DNA of 32,736 bases from Legionellaceae bacterium (GTDB lineage Bacteria > Pseudomonadota > Gammaproteobacteria > Legionellales > Legionellaceae): contig JAALKW010000006.1 of assembly GCA_011087865.1 (NCBI GenBank), positions 1 to 32,736 of the forward strand. The letters are read 5' to 3'. Below, in pieces: positions 24,349 to 32,388 of this stretch (the stretch's first letter is position 1; the number at the start of each line of letters is the position of its first letter). The notes below the pieces were generated by a model. The model was not told the DNA's origin. It worked only from the letters and a program-made list of their open reading frames with translations, and searched no databases. Made by a program: the position numbers and the translations under genes.

Positions 24349-24918
24349 ATGCCGCAGATGCTATCAGATACTACAACAACTACATCAAGCCACTTCCAAA
24401 AGGCCGGACGTTATGGTGTTGTCGATATTGCAAAACAGCTCAATAACTGGCGTGATTTAGTTGTTTTATCTCAAAGTGACAAAACAATCCGTAATATATT
24501 ATCTGAGCCAAATGCAGAAAACGCGATATGGCAGTTTCATTATAATCATCGCTTTCCTGAGCTGCCTTTCCCTGACGGTTTATCACAGCCAACCTACAAA
24601 CAAGCTTTTATTGCGCGACATGCCCCATACAAAAACGCAGCGATCCATGAAAAAAGACTGGGTCCATACACACCAGAACCCTTGCGAGGCGATAGAGAGC
24701 TTGTGCTCGCGGCTGTTACGCAAAATGGGAGAGCGCTTCGATTTGCATCAGACGCACTTCGGACTGATGAGGTTATCCAGGCTGCAAGCGTTGCTTCAGA
24801 ACCCGTTATTGCTGCGGGTTCTGTCGCAGGCCTTGCGGCAGGGCAAGGCTTGTTTGCATTACAAAACAATCCATCAGACACGAGTGAGAATACAGCGAAC
24901 GCTGCTTCAATAAACTAA
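24349..24918 (+). CDS. Protein with possible F-box and a DUF4116-like segment (effector candidate)
   Basis: The 189-residue product has no signal peptide. Residues ~22-70 (VVDIAKQLNNWRDLVVLSQSDKTIRNIL, then IWQFHYNHRFPELPFP) look like a degenerate F-box followed by the Trp/Phe-Pro extension seen in Legionella-type F-box proteins. Residues ~113-147 (RGDRELVLAAVTQNGRALRFASDALRTDEVIQAA) match DUF4116, a short helical repeat usually present in several copies in Legionella-type proteins; here only one is clear. The tail is Ser/Asn-rich. GGAG is 6 bases before ATG 24349. F-box proteins link SCF ligases to substrates in eukaryotes; a bacterial protein of this type would act inside a host cell. The DUF4116 call is fairly safe, the F-box call is moderate. 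Confidence 0.65.
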   Translation: MPQMLSDTTTTTSSHFQKAGRYGVVDIAKQLNNWRDLVVLSQSDKTIRNILSEPNAENAIWQFHYNHRFPELPFPDGLSQPTYKQAFIARHAPYKNAAIHEKRLGPYTPEPLRGDRELVLAAVTQNGRALRFASDALRTDEVIQAASVASEPVIAAGSVAGLAAGQGLFALQNNPSDTSENTANAASIN

Positions 24919-24928
24919 AAATTAACCC

Positions 24929-24958
24929 GCCCCGGCTCTTCGTGATAGTTCCCGGGGC
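24929..24958 (+). terminator. GC-rich hairpin downstream of the F-box/DUF4116-like gene
   Basis: GCCCCGG (24929-24935) pairs with CCGGGGC (24952-24958). A competing hairpin pairs GATAG (24944-24948) with CTATC (24958-24962). The stem is strong but no T-run follows directly; TTTT appears only 15 bases on. It may be a terminator or a processing structure. Confidence 0.4.
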
Positions 24959-25032
24959 TATCTCGCAGGGCTTTTAAAAAACACATTTAAAATAGGTTGG
25001 ACTTCGTGGGATATTTAGCGTGTAAAACAAAG

Positions 25033-25054
25033 TGCAATATGTTAAAATATTGCA
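25033..25054. promoter_or_regulatory. 22-bp inverted repeat before rhlE
   Basis: TGCAATAT-GTTAAA-ATATTGCA is perfect with 8-bp arms and a 6-nt loop. It ends 15 bases before ATG 25070, where the ribosome would bind, and is followed by T-rich sequence. It could control rhlE translation or transcription; no Shine-Dalgarno is clear in between. Confidence 0.4.
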
Positions 25055-25069
25055 TTTTGAGTTTTGAAT

Positions 25070-26293
25070 ATGAGTTTTAAACAATTTAAATTATGCCAGC
25101 CTATTTTAGATGCCATTGGCTATAACACACCATCGCCCATCCAGCTAAAAGCAATTCCTCATGTATTGTCAGGTGGAGATTTAATGGCAGCAGCGCAAAC
25201 CGGCACAGGAAAAACAGCAGGTTTTGCACTGCCCATTTTAGAGAACTTGCATAAGGGACGAGTTGCTTCATCTAATCAAGTGAGAGCGTTGGTTTTAACA
25301 CCTACACGAGAAATGGCCGAGCAATTGAGCGATAGCTTCCATACATATGGTAAACATTTGCATTTGAAATCAGGTGTTGTGTTTGGTGGGGTTAAAATTA
25401 ACCCTCAAATGATGAAGCTTAGAAAAGGCATGGATGTCTTGGTTGCAACACCAGGTCGCTTGCTTGATTTATATCAGCAAAATGCCATCAAGTTTGATCA
25501 TCTTGAAATTTTAGTACTAGATGAAGCGGACCGAATGCTTGATATGGGCTTCATCCATGATATTAAAAAAATCATACGTGTCTTGCCTGAAAAACGCCAA
25601 ACACTCTTGTTTTCAGCAACTTTTTCAGCGGAAATAAAAAAGCTAGCCCATCAGTTTCTTAAGTCACCGATTGAAATTTCAGTGTCACCACAAAATACCG
25701 CTGCGGTGACAGTGAAGCAAGTGATTCATCCCGTTGATAAAAAACAAAAGAAAGCTTTATTTATTCATTTGCTTCGTGAACATCGGTGGCAGCAAGTTTT
25801 GGTGTTTTCAAAAACAAAGCATGGGGCAAACCGTTTAACAGAGCAGTTGCAAAACGAAGGATTTAAAGCGCTCGCTATCCATGGGAATAAAAGCCAAGCT
25901 GCGCGAACCAAAGCATTGGCGCATTTTAAAAGTGGACAAATTGATATTTTAGTTGCAACAGATATTGCCGCACGTGGTTTAGATATAAAAGCGTTGCCAC
26001 AAGTGGTTAATTTTGATTTGCCGCAAGTTGCTGAAGATTATGTGCATCGTATTGGGCGTACTGGCAGGGCAGGCAAAGCGGGTGAGGCCTTTTCATTGGT
26101 GTCTGCTGATGAAGTGGGTGTTTTGTTTGAGATTGAACGATTAATGAAGAAAAAAATAGTTAGAGAAGTGATTTCAGGGTTTGAGCCACAACATGATTTA
26201 CCTGTGACCGCGTCTAAATCAAAACCGGTTCAAGGTAGAAGGATTACAGGGAGTAAAGATAAGAAAAAGACAAAGCGACATTTTTTTAAATAG
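25070..26293 (+). CDS. rhlE: DEAD-box ATP-dependent RNA helicase, RhlE type
   Basis: The 407-residue helicase acts in ribosome assembly and RNA turnover. Motifs: [27 protein letters not shown] Q motif (in two parts, F and PIQ), [62 protein letters not shown] and [10 protein letters not shown]. The tail is short and basic ([11 protein letters not shown]), and lacks the DbpA RNA-binding domain, which places it with RhlE rather than DbpA or DeaD. ATG 25070 (MSFKQFKL) gives the family N-terminus; TTG 25064 in frame is less likely. An inverted repeat lies directly upstream. It is a single-gene unit. Confidence 0.9.
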   Translation: MSFKQFKLCQPILDAIGYNTPSPIQLKAIPHVLSGGDLMAAAQTGTGKTAGFALPILENLHKGRVASSNQVRALVLTPTREMAEQLSDSFHTYGKHLHLKSGVVFGGVKINPQMMKLRKGMDVLVATPGRLLDLYQQNAIKFDHLEILVLDEADRMLDMGFIHDIKKIIRVLPEKRQTLLFSATFSAEIKKLAHQFLKSPIEISVSPQNTAAVTVKQVIHPVDKKQKKALFIHLLREHRWQQVLVFSKTKHGANRLTEQLQNEGFKALAIHGNKSQAARTKALAHFKSGQIDILVATDIAARGLDIKALPQVVNFDLPQVAEDYVHRIGRTGRAGKAGEAFSLVSADEVGVLFEIERLMKKKIVREVISGFEPQHDLPVTASKSKPVQGRRITGSKDKKKTKRHFFK

Positions 26294-26416
26294 CAAAATA
26301 GCTAATAATTTTATTGGTTTGTGGGCTAATTGATTTAATTGAGTAGATGTTATTTATTTGATTGTTAAGAAATGGTAAAGTTCTATTGTTTTAGGGATTT
26401 TTAAAAGGATTTTATT

Positions 26417-27274
26417 ATGGATATGAACGAGGAAAAAACAGGAAAAGAAGCAGAAGCAGAAGCAGCGCCACCAGAACAGAAAGTAAAGAGAAGAAGTTCA
26501 GCACGTGAGAAGGTGAAAGGTGGTTTAAGAGCTGTGGGTATTATAGCTCAAAGCAAAAAGAATGAGCCGTTAAGTGGCGTTGTAGAAGAACAATCTGCAC
26601 CTATAGTTTCAGGCGATGATAAATCAGTAAATCCAGAAGTAAATCCAAGAGAAAATTTAGAAGAAAACTCAGATGAGAAAGCAATAAACTCACGATCTGG
26701 AACCCCTGAAACTAAACCTGACTCCACTTCTGCACCAAAAGTCTTGAGTGAAGCTGAAGCGTTTAATCGACTGAAAGAGCCCCTGATGAATCTGATTAGA
26801 GAAACTGATTCAAAAAAGAGAGGTGAAGCATTAAAAGAGTTGCTTGAGGGGCATTTGGCTGAAACGACTGACTCTTTAAGAGCTCTACTTGATAATGAGA
26901 ATTACCAGCAAACTGTGAGTGGCATTCAAAATGCTATATTAACAAAGCTTGAGCCTTTAGCGCAAAAAGCATCGATAAGAAAATTAGAAGACTTTAAGCA
27001 GTGGTGTGATGGTTTAATTGATTCATATAAAGAGAGTTTTCCAGAAGAGGGTGGCGCTTTTCCTGTTGTAAAGAGAGTCTTAATGGGTTGTGTTGGTGTA
27101 ATAGTTACTTTATTGACCGCTGTTTTTAGACCTTTTATAGACGGTGTCTCGGAATATGCCAACTCATTTTTTGCAAAACCTGAAGCGATTGAGTTACAAC
27201 ATTTGAGGTCTGGATTAGATCAGATGAAAGCAAATGTTGAAACAGAGGTTCATGCATCTTTTGCAAAACCTTAA
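26417..27274 (+). CDS. Unrecognised charged protein with one membrane segment (effector candidate)
   Basis: The 285-residue product begins with a Glu-rich then basic stretch (KVKRRSSAREKVK, residues ~22-34), which resembles a bipartite nuclear-localisation signal; such stretches also occur by chance. Residues ~35-110 are polar, low-complexity and probably disordered. Residues ~112-200 are helical (EAFNRLKEPLMNLIRET, KKRGEALKELLEGH). A single hydrophobic segment lies at about 216-240 (RVLMGCVGVIVTLLTAVFRPF). There is no signal peptide. AAGGA is 7 bases before ATG 26417. No domain is recognised; the layout (disordered basic N-terminus, helices, late membrane segment) is common in secreted effectors but not diagnostic. 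Confidence 0.65.
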   Translation: MDMNEEKTGKEAEAEAAPPEQKVKRRSSAREKVKGGLRAVGIIAQSKKNEPLSGVVEEQSAPIVSGDDKSVNPEVNPRENLEENSDEKAINSRSGTPETKPDSTSAPKVLSEAEAFNRLKEPLMNLIRETDSKKRGEALKELLEGHLAETTDSLRALLDNENYQQTVSGIQNAILTKLEPLAQKASIRKLEDFKQWCDGLIDSYKESFPEEGGAFPVVKRVLMGCVGVIVTLLTAVFRPFIDGVSEYANSFFAKPEAIELQHLRSGLDQMKANVETEVHASFAKP

Positions 27275-27351
27275 TTACTGTGGAGGGTTTTGCACTGAAC
27301 GGTAGAACGCGTTAATCTAACTAAAGCTTCTTATTGTTTAGGATGACAAAA

Positions 27352-28245
27352 ATGAAACGGAAAACAGTCTCGTATAGTTTTGGTTTGCTTTCTTGCTTAG
27401 CAATGAGTCCGGGTGTTTATGCTGGAACAATGGGAGACCCAGCGTATTGTTACCCTGATGGCTGGGCTTTTATTGCAGGCGCTGGTCAAACAGGCTTTAT
27501 GAGTTCTGGCACGTATACCCTGGGTGCAAATGGGATGTCAAAAACACTTGGGGTAAAAAATTTCCAGTTTGGTTTTTTAGGTGATTTGGCCATTGGTTAT
27601 GGCCGGCTTGTCAACGGACCATTTTATTTAGGTAGTGAATTTGGCGCGCTTATTTTTGGAAACAGTAAAACAACGTCACAAACGAGCGCGAGTAATACAA
27701 CCATTGTAACCACCGAACCGGAGTTAAGTGTACTTAAAACAGTGACGGTGACGCGCTCGCTTTCAAGTTCCGTGACGGTATCAGGCAACCCAGTGGTTCC
27801 TTATTTAGATTTAAAGCCTGGCTTATTAATTTCAGATAATAGTTTTTTGTTTGCTCGTATCGGGGTTGATTATAATCAAATTAAAGTCCGTACGACATCA
27901 AATTATACTTCCTTTGGTCAGTCCGTAAATACAGCGGATGGTGGGGATGCTTCAACGGGCGCATCCAGTGCCGGTTTTGTTACAAATCATAAAAAACAAC
28001 GCGCGGGTTTAAGAACAGGCCTTGGGTTTGAATATTTGTTGACGGAAAAATTAGGGCTTTCAGCTAATTATATTTATGCTTTTTATTCTGGGTTGAATAC
28101 ATCAACCACGGGATCTATTGGTCAAGTGTCTTGTGATGCCTATGAAGCTTGTCCTGTGAATGCAGATGGAACATATGCTGCTTCAGGACATTCAAGAATG
28201 GGGGACCAACAAGTGCTTTTAGAGCTTAATTATCATTTGGCATAA
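27352..28245 (+). CDS. Outer-membrane beta-barrel protein of the Legionellales type
   Basis: The 297-residue precursor has a signal peptide (MKRKTVSYSFGLLSCLAMS, cleavage after VYA). The mature protein starts GTMGDP, a sequence start frequent in Legionella/Coxiella outer-membrane proteins. Barrel-type strands follow: WAFIAGAGQTGFM, GFLGDLAIGYGRL, FYLGSEFGALIF, VVPYLDLKPGLLI, LFARIGVDYN, RAGLRTGLGFEYLL, LGLSANYIYAF and QVLLELNYHLA at the C-terminus, a typical final barrel strand. Loop regions are Ser/Thr-rich (KTTSQTSASNTT). ATG 27352 is chosen because AGGA is 8 bases upstream; ATG 27343 overlaps the ribosome site. The PaaK-like gene begins 3 bp after the stop. Confidence 0.8.
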   Translation: MKRKTVSYSFGLLSCLAMSPGVYAGTMGDPAYCYPDGWAFIAGAGQTGFMSSGTYTLGANGMSKTLGVKNFQFGFLGDLAIGYGRLVNGPFYLGSEFGALIFGNSKTTSQTSASNTTIVTTEPELSVLKTVTVTRSLSSSVTVSGNPVVPYLDLKPGLLISDNSFLFARIGVDYNQIKVRTTSNYTSFGQSVNTADGGDASTGASSAGFVTNHKKQRAGLRTGLGFEYLLTEKLGLSANYIYAFYSGLNTSTTGSIGQVSCDAYEACPVNADGTYAASGHSRMGDQQVLLELNYHLA

Positions 28246-28248
28246 ACC

Positions 28249-29529
28249 ATGCAGGCACTGCAAGAAATACTGAAGCAGTCTGAAAAAAGTGACGTAGCTG
28301 ATCATATTAAAAAGCAAAAAAAGCACTTAACGCGCTTAGTTTATCATGCCAAAAGCACCACGACTTTTTATCAGGCCTATGATGAAAAAGCTTTGTTTTC
28401 AGATTTACCCATCTTGTCACGTGCAACGCTTCAAGCTGCGTATGACAAGATTTTATCCCGTCAAATTCCCGACTCACATGGTGAGACGTATGCGATGCAA
28501 ACCTCAGGTTCAACAGGGCAGGTGGTGCGTATACTGGGTACAGGATTTACGCGGTTATTTTATGATGCACTCATGCTTCGCGAGCATCGATGGCATCAAC
28601 GTGATTTTAAACAAAAATTATTAGCTATTAAATGGCTTAATAAAGCCATTGCACAACCACCTATTGGACACTATCAAGCGACTTGGGGCGCGCCCATTGA
28701 TTTTTATCAGCAAACAGGCCCGAGTGTTTTGATTAATATTGCAAGTCAAACAGCACGACAAGTAGAAGCCTTGATTCATCATAATCCATATTATTTAATG
28801 ACGTACCCGTCTCAGCTCGCGGCTTTGGCGCGTTATTGTTTAACGCATGAAATTAAGTTACCTGGTTTGCAAGAAATACGAACCATCGGTGAAACGCTGA
28901 CTCAAAAACAAATTAATTTAGCTAAAAGCATTTGGCCGGAGATTAAAATATCAGATGTATATAGTTGCATTGAAATCGGTAATATTGCTCATCAGTGCCC
29001 AGAATATAATCAGTACCATGTGAATTTAGAGCACGTTTATCTTGAAATTGTAGATGAAGATAATCAACCTTGTGCGATAGGTAAGCCTGGAAAAGTATTA
29101 GTCACAAACTTAATGAATTATGCAACGCCTTTGATTCGTTATGAACTAGGGGATTATGCAGCTTGGGGCGAGCCTTGTGCCTGTGGGCGTAGCTTACCTG
29201 TGATTCAAGCGATTTTAGGGCGTAAACGAAATCGTTTAATTTTACCCAATGGTGAGTCACGTTTTCCATATGTTGGAGAGCATGAGGATTTTAGTCGTAT
29301 TGCACCGATACGTATTCAGAAGTTTCAATTTGTGCAGCATACGATAAATGATATTGAAATCAAAGCGGTTACGCCTGATAGGCTGACTGCATCACAAGAT
29401 ATCGCGGCAAAGGCTTTTTATCAAAAAATATTTGGCACGCATTTTAATATTCATATTTCTTACCCCGATGAAATTCTGCCTGGTCCTACCGGGAAGTTTG
29501 AAGAATTTATTTCACATGTAGATATTTAA
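28249..29529 (+). CDS. PaaK/CapK-like adenylate-forming enzyme
   Basis: The 426-residue protein belongs to the phenylacetate-CoA ligase-like branch of the ANL superfamily, which activates carboxylates as adenylates. The AMP-binding loop is QTSGSTGQVVRI; later motifs are EIRTIGETL, SDVYSCIEIGNIAHQCP, HVNLEHVYLEIVD, GKVLVTNLMNYATPLIRYELGDYA, and CACGRSLP, which is near-diagnostic for PaaK-type enzymes. The C-terminal domain is short. The natural substrate is unknown: no phenylacetate catabolic gene is nearby. Capsule-associated CapK proteins have the same fold, so a role in modifying a surface polymer or lipid is equally possible. It follows the barrel gene by 3 bp, with weak ribosome site, so coupling is likely. 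A weak hairpin with T-run follows. Confidence 0.82.
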   Translation: MQALQEILKQSEKSDVADHIKKQKKHLTRLVYHAKSTTTFYQAYDEKALFSDLPILSRATLQAAYDKILSRQIPDSHGETYAMQTSGSTGQVVRILGTGFTRLFYDALMLREHRWHQRDFKQKLLAIKWLNKAIAQPPIGHYQATWGAPIDFYQQTGPSVLINIASQTARQVEALIHHNPYYLMTYPSQLAALARYCLTHEIKLPGLQEIRTIGETLTQKQINLAKSIWPEIKISDVYSCIEIGNIAHQCPEYNQYHVNLEHVYLEIVDEDNQPCAIGKPGKVLVTNLMNYATPLIRYELGDYAAWGEPCACGRSLPVIQAILGRKRNRLILPNGESRFPYVGEHEDFSRIAPIRIQKFQFVQHTINDIEIKAVTPDRLTASQDIAAKAFYQKIFGTHFNIHISYPDEILPGPTGKFEEFISHVDI

Positions 29530-29532
29530 AAC

Positions 29533-29551
29533 AAAAAGCTTGCTTTTTTTT
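29533..29551 (+). terminator. Weak hairpin with T-run after the PaaK-like gene
   Basis: AAAAAG (29533-29538) and CTTTTT (29543-29548) pair around a CTTG loop, followed by more T to 29551. The stem has one GC pair, so it is at best a weak terminator. Confidence 0.35.
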
Positions 29552-29568
29552 AAATCAGCTATTACAAT
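29540..29568 (+). promoter_or_regulatory. Sigma70-like promoter of the ABC/GntR operon
   Basis: TTGCTT (29540-29545) is separated by 17 bp from TACAAT (29563-29568), about 40 bp upstream of ATG 29609. The leader contains a GTGT...ACAC pair that could be a binding site for the operon's GntR regulator. Confidence 0.5.
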
Positions 29569-29608
29569 ACCGGTGTACTATCTAACTAACACACTAACAG
29601 GGTGATGT

Positions 29609-30313
29609 ATGATACAAATTAAAGCTTTGGATTATGCTTATCGAAAAGCTAATCCAGTATTTGAAAATTTAAACTTTTCTTTAAAAGCAGGCAGTATTTG
29701 TGGTTTGCTCGGAAAAAATGGCGCAGGTAAAAGTACTTTATTAAGATTAATGGCAGGTTTGCTGTTGCCTCAAAAAGGCATGGTGTCTGTTACGCAACAT
29801 GTTCCTGGAGAGCGCCGAGTTGAATTTCTTCAAGATTTATATTTATTACCGGATACTTTTTCTTTACCGAATATAAGCATGACACAGTTTTTAAACTGCT
29901 ATGCAGGATTTTATCCGGAATTTAATCAAACAAACTATCAAAATGCATTGGATGCTTTTGAATTAAATAATATAAAAAAACTAGGCAGTTTATCTCATGG
30001 CCAACAGAAAAAATTTCTTTTGGCATTTGGATTTGCCACTGGCGTAAAGCTCATGCTTTTAGATGAACCAACCAATGCGCTTGATATTCCCAGTAAACAG
30101 CAATTTAGAAAATTGCTTGCAGCACATGTAGATGCTGAACGTACTTTTGTGATTTCAACGCATCAAGTGAAAGACATTGAGCATATGATTGATCCCGTTG
30201 TGATTTTAGACAAGGGAAAAGTGGTTTTTAATCAAGCTTATGATACGAAAGATGATACTGAGGGTGATTTAGAAAGTTTATTTAATCAAGTGATACAAGG
30301 GGATATCAGATGA
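29609..30313 (+). CDS. ABC transporter ATP-binding protein
   Basis: The 234-residue nucleotide-binding subunit shows Walker A (GLLGKNGAGKSTLLR), signature (LSHGQQKKF), Walker B (LMLLDEPTNALD) and the H-loop (ISTHQVKDIEHM). It is of the ABC-2-type exporter group found with YtrA-like regulators. AGGGTG lies 6 bases before ATG 29609. It overlaps the permease gene by 4 bp. The transported substrate is unknown. Confidence 0.92.
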   Translation: MIQIKALDYAYRKANPVFENLNFSLKAGSICGLLGKNGAGKSTLLRLMAGLLLPQKGMVSVTQHVPGERRVEFLQDLYLLPDTFSLPNISMTQFLNCYAGFYPEFNQTNYQNALDAFELNNIKKLGSLSHGQQKKFLLAFGFATGVKLMLLDEPTNALDIPSKQQFRKLLAAHVDAERTFVISTHQVKDIEHMIDPVVILDKGKVVFNQAYDTKDDTEGDLESLFNQVIQGDIR

Positions 30314-30957
30314 ATATTCTACGAATTATGAAACTCATAAAAAATGATTTACTGATGCAATCAAAAACGATATTGATGGCAGGTATTGCAACAGCCGTGC
30401 TATTTTTATTTTTTAATACAAATGACATCAAAGGGATGTACGTACCTTTTTTACATTTGATTGGCCTTACTATAACAGGTTATGCATTTTCAGATGTGCA
30501 TGATAAAAAAAGAGGGTATCGTTATTTATTATTACCTGCTTCAAGTTTTGAGAAATTTTTTTCTCGTTGGTTTTCAACCAGCATGCTTTATTTGTTAAGT
30601 TTTAGCGTCTTGCTTTATGCTTTAGGGTTTTTAGCACCGTATGAGATATGGCAGGCTATACCTGGTTATTTAATCCTTCAATCTGTTTTCTTACTGGGAG
30701 CAATTTATTTCAAAAAGAATGTGTTATTAAAAACAGGACTTTTAATTTCTCTTCCTGTCGTTTTAGTTCCCGTTATCCTGATTTTCATTTCGTTAGTAAA
30801 TTTTAACTGGATAATATTAATGGTGACGAACGATTTATCGTCTTTTGCTTCATTTTCAGCCGGTACAAATTGGGGTATCTATTATTTTTCCAAACTATTT
30901 CTAGCGCCTATTTGCTTACTGATTGGCTATATTCGTTTTAAAGAATGTGAGATTTAG
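30310..30957 (+). CDS. ABC-2-type transporter permease
   Basis: The 215-residue integral membrane protein has about six hydrophobic segments (for example TILMAGIATAVLFLFF, FLHLIGLTITGYAF, MLYLLSFSVLLYALGFLA, LLISLPVVLVPVILIFISLV). Positively charged loop HDKKRGYRYLLLPASSFEKFFSRW is typical of permeases paired with YtrA-like operons. Its ATG overlaps the ATPase stop (4 bp), so the two are translated together. The substrate is unknown; envelope-stress or antimicrobial-peptide response is a common role of such modules. Confidence 0.85.
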   Translation: MNILRIMKLIKNDLLMQSKTILMAGIATAVLFLFFNTNDIKGMYVPFLHLIGLTITGYAFSDVHDKKRGYRYLLLPASSFEKFFSRWFSTSMLYLLSFSVLLYALGFLAPYEIWQAIPGYLILQSVFLLGAIYFKKNVLLKTGLLISLPVVLVPVILIFISLVNFNWIILMVTNDLSSFASFSAGTNWGIYYFSKLFLAPICLLIGYIRFKECEI

Positions 30958-30958
30958 T

Positions 30959-31330
30959 ATGCATTTTTCTAAAAATAAAGCAATTTATACGCAAATCTCG
31001 GATTACTTATCTGAAGAAATATTAAAAAATATTTGGGGGGAAGCTGAGAAAATATCTTCTATTCGAGATATGGCAATTTCGCTTGAAGTGAATCCAAATA
31101 CCGTCGTTCGTGCATATGCAACACTTGAGCAAGCAGGAATTATCGAAATGAAACGAGGCATTGGGTATTTTGTAATGCCTAATGCCAAAGCAAAAATTCT
31201 TGCAATTAAAAAAGAAGTGTTTCTCACCGAAGCACTTCCTGATGTGTTTAACGCAATGGATTTATTGAATATAGAACTCGATGAATTTGTTGCTTTTTAT
31301 CAAGAGAGAAGAAATCATGAAAAAAAGTAA
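30959..31330 (+). CDS. GntR-family transcriptional regulator, YtrA subfamily
   Basis: The 123-residue protein has the GntR winged helix (IYTQISDYLSEEILKNIW, SSIRDMAISLEVNPNTVVRAYATLEQAGIIEMKRGIGYFVM) followed only by a short helical tail of ~45 residues, as in YtrA-type regulators, which usually repress their own ABC operon. ATG 30959 lies 1 bp after the permease stop; an upstream in-frame start inside the permease is not needed. The gene overlaps the small membrane gene by 14 bp. Here it is third in the operon rather than first, as in Bacillus ytr. Confidence 0.9.
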   Translation: MHFSKNKAIYTQISDYLSEEILKNIWGEAEKISSIRDMAISLEVNPNTVVRAYATLEQAGIIEMKRGIGYFVMPNAKAKILAIKKEVFLTEALPDVFNAMDLLNIELDEFVAFYQERRNHEKK

Positions 31331-31496
31331 CCGGTTATTATTAAGCGCACTTATTTTTGCAGTGCTTTTTATTTTAGGCGCGGGTATTTTCTATCCTAAA
31401 TTTGCACCTAAAGAAGTTGAAGGCTATCAAGAAGCATATGGTGAGGTAAAAAAAATGATATTACAGGAAATAGGGAAGGAAGAGTCGATGGATTAG
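31317..31496 (+). CDS. 59-residue single-pass membrane peptide at the end of the ABC/GntR operon
   Basis: The product starts MKKSNR, has one hydrophobic helix (LLLSALIFAVLFILGAGIFY) and then a charged outer tail (PKFAPKEVEGYQEAYGEVKKMILQEIGKEE). The helix could be an uncleaved signal anchor. ATG 31317 follows GAGAGAAG inside the GntR gene, with a 14-bp overlap, so coupling is likely. The family is not recognised; it may be an accessory or regulatory subunit of the ABC pair. Confidence 0.75.
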   Translation: MKKSNRLLLSALIFAVLFILGAGIFYPKFAPKEVEGYQEAYGEVKKMILQEIGKEESMD

Positions 31497-31515
31497 GATG
31501 AATTGCCGATAGGAC

Positions 31516-32238
31516 TTAAATAATAGGCCTATTTTTTTTAAAGTAGGCCTGTACATATTTATCGGAGTGATTTTTATAGCCTTTATAGCAGCAGCGCGCA
31601 ATGATATTTAGTAAGGGATCGGTCATGCCATTTAGAAAAGCGTAATTGATATTATCATGGGTATGATGTAGACGATGATGTTGAAACGATAATAAAAGAT
31701 GATATTTTTGTAAGACAGCAATCATGCGATGATTGCCTTTTTTTTTATGACACCAATAATGCGAAACCTCAGCAATAGAAGAAAAAATACCAAATAAAAC
31801 CAGCCCTAAATTAACGTGAGGTGATAAAGGCAGTACTTTTTGTGCAAAAATTAATAATAACAAATAAACAACCAGCCAAAATTTATGACCGGATTCATAG
31901 AAATATATCTTAAAGGCATGTGCTTCTTTGTATTTTAATTTATAGTGATGTAGATGAAATGCAGCAATAAAAGGTCCAACAGCAGACGTAAAATGATTGG
32001 TGTTATCAACTATCATATGTACCAAACCATTTATAAAATCAGTTGCAATATAAGCAATGAGCACGATCAGTAAAAGACTAGGTATGCTTTGTATTGAGTA
32101 AGTTTGAAATAAATTTAATAAGCTAAAAGCTTGAGCTAATATCACAATAGTTGAAAGTAAGTACTCAAATTGGGTATATCCAGAAATCGTATTGTATTTT
32201 TCTATTGCTGCATCAAACTGATGAAACTTGCTGTTCAT
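31516..32238 (-). CDS. Kua/TMEM189/CarF-type membrane lipid desaturase (plasmanylethanolamine-desaturase-like)
   Basis: The 240-residue membrane protein has the histidine pattern of the lipid desaturase domain: TDFINGLVHMIVDN (Asp67, Gly71, His74), FHLHHYK (His95, 97, 98), ESGHKFW (His118), AEVSHYWCHKK (His160, 164), and SFQHHRLHH (His187, 188, 191, 192). Four hydrophobic blocks surround these. CarF of Myxococcus and human TMEM189 (PEDS1) introduce the vinyl-ether bond of plasmalogens; closely related plant enzymes desaturate plastid lipids. The function here is inferred from the motif pattern; the lipid substrate is not known, and no other ether-lipid gene is in the window. ATG 32238 has no strong ribosome site. 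Confidence 0.78.
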   Translation of the reverse strand: MNSKFHQFDAAIEKYNTISGYTQFEYLLSTIVILAQAFSLLNLFQTYSIQSIPSLLLIVLIAYIATDFINGLVHMIVDNTNHFTSAVGPFIAAFHLHHYKLKYKEAHAFKIYFYESGHKFWLVVYLLLLIFAQKVLPLSPHVNLGLVLFGIFSSIAEVSHYWCHKKKGNHRMIAVLQKYHLLLSFQHHRLHHTHDNINYAFLNGMTDPLLNIIARCCYKGYKNHSDKYVQAYFKKNRPII

Positions 32239-32388
32239 AAGGGATATTTTATAAGTATTGAGTGGGGAGAAGATAACATGTTTTAGATGTTTAATCTGGT
32301 ATTTATTTGGTGTTTTAATGATAAAGTATATGACAAGGCTAGGCTTTTATTATAAGGTGAGGCCCTCGAATCCAACCTAAAAGCGACA

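Noticed and set aside
24461..24913. 150-residue open frame in a second plus frame
   Set aside because: It overlaps the F-box/DUF4116-like gene, whose frame has a good ribosome site and family-like segments.
31525..31550. Inverted repeat AGGCCTA/TAGGCCT around a T-run, considered as a bidirectional terminator
   Set aside because: It lies inside the last codons of the desaturase gene and the T-run is in the loop, not after the stem.
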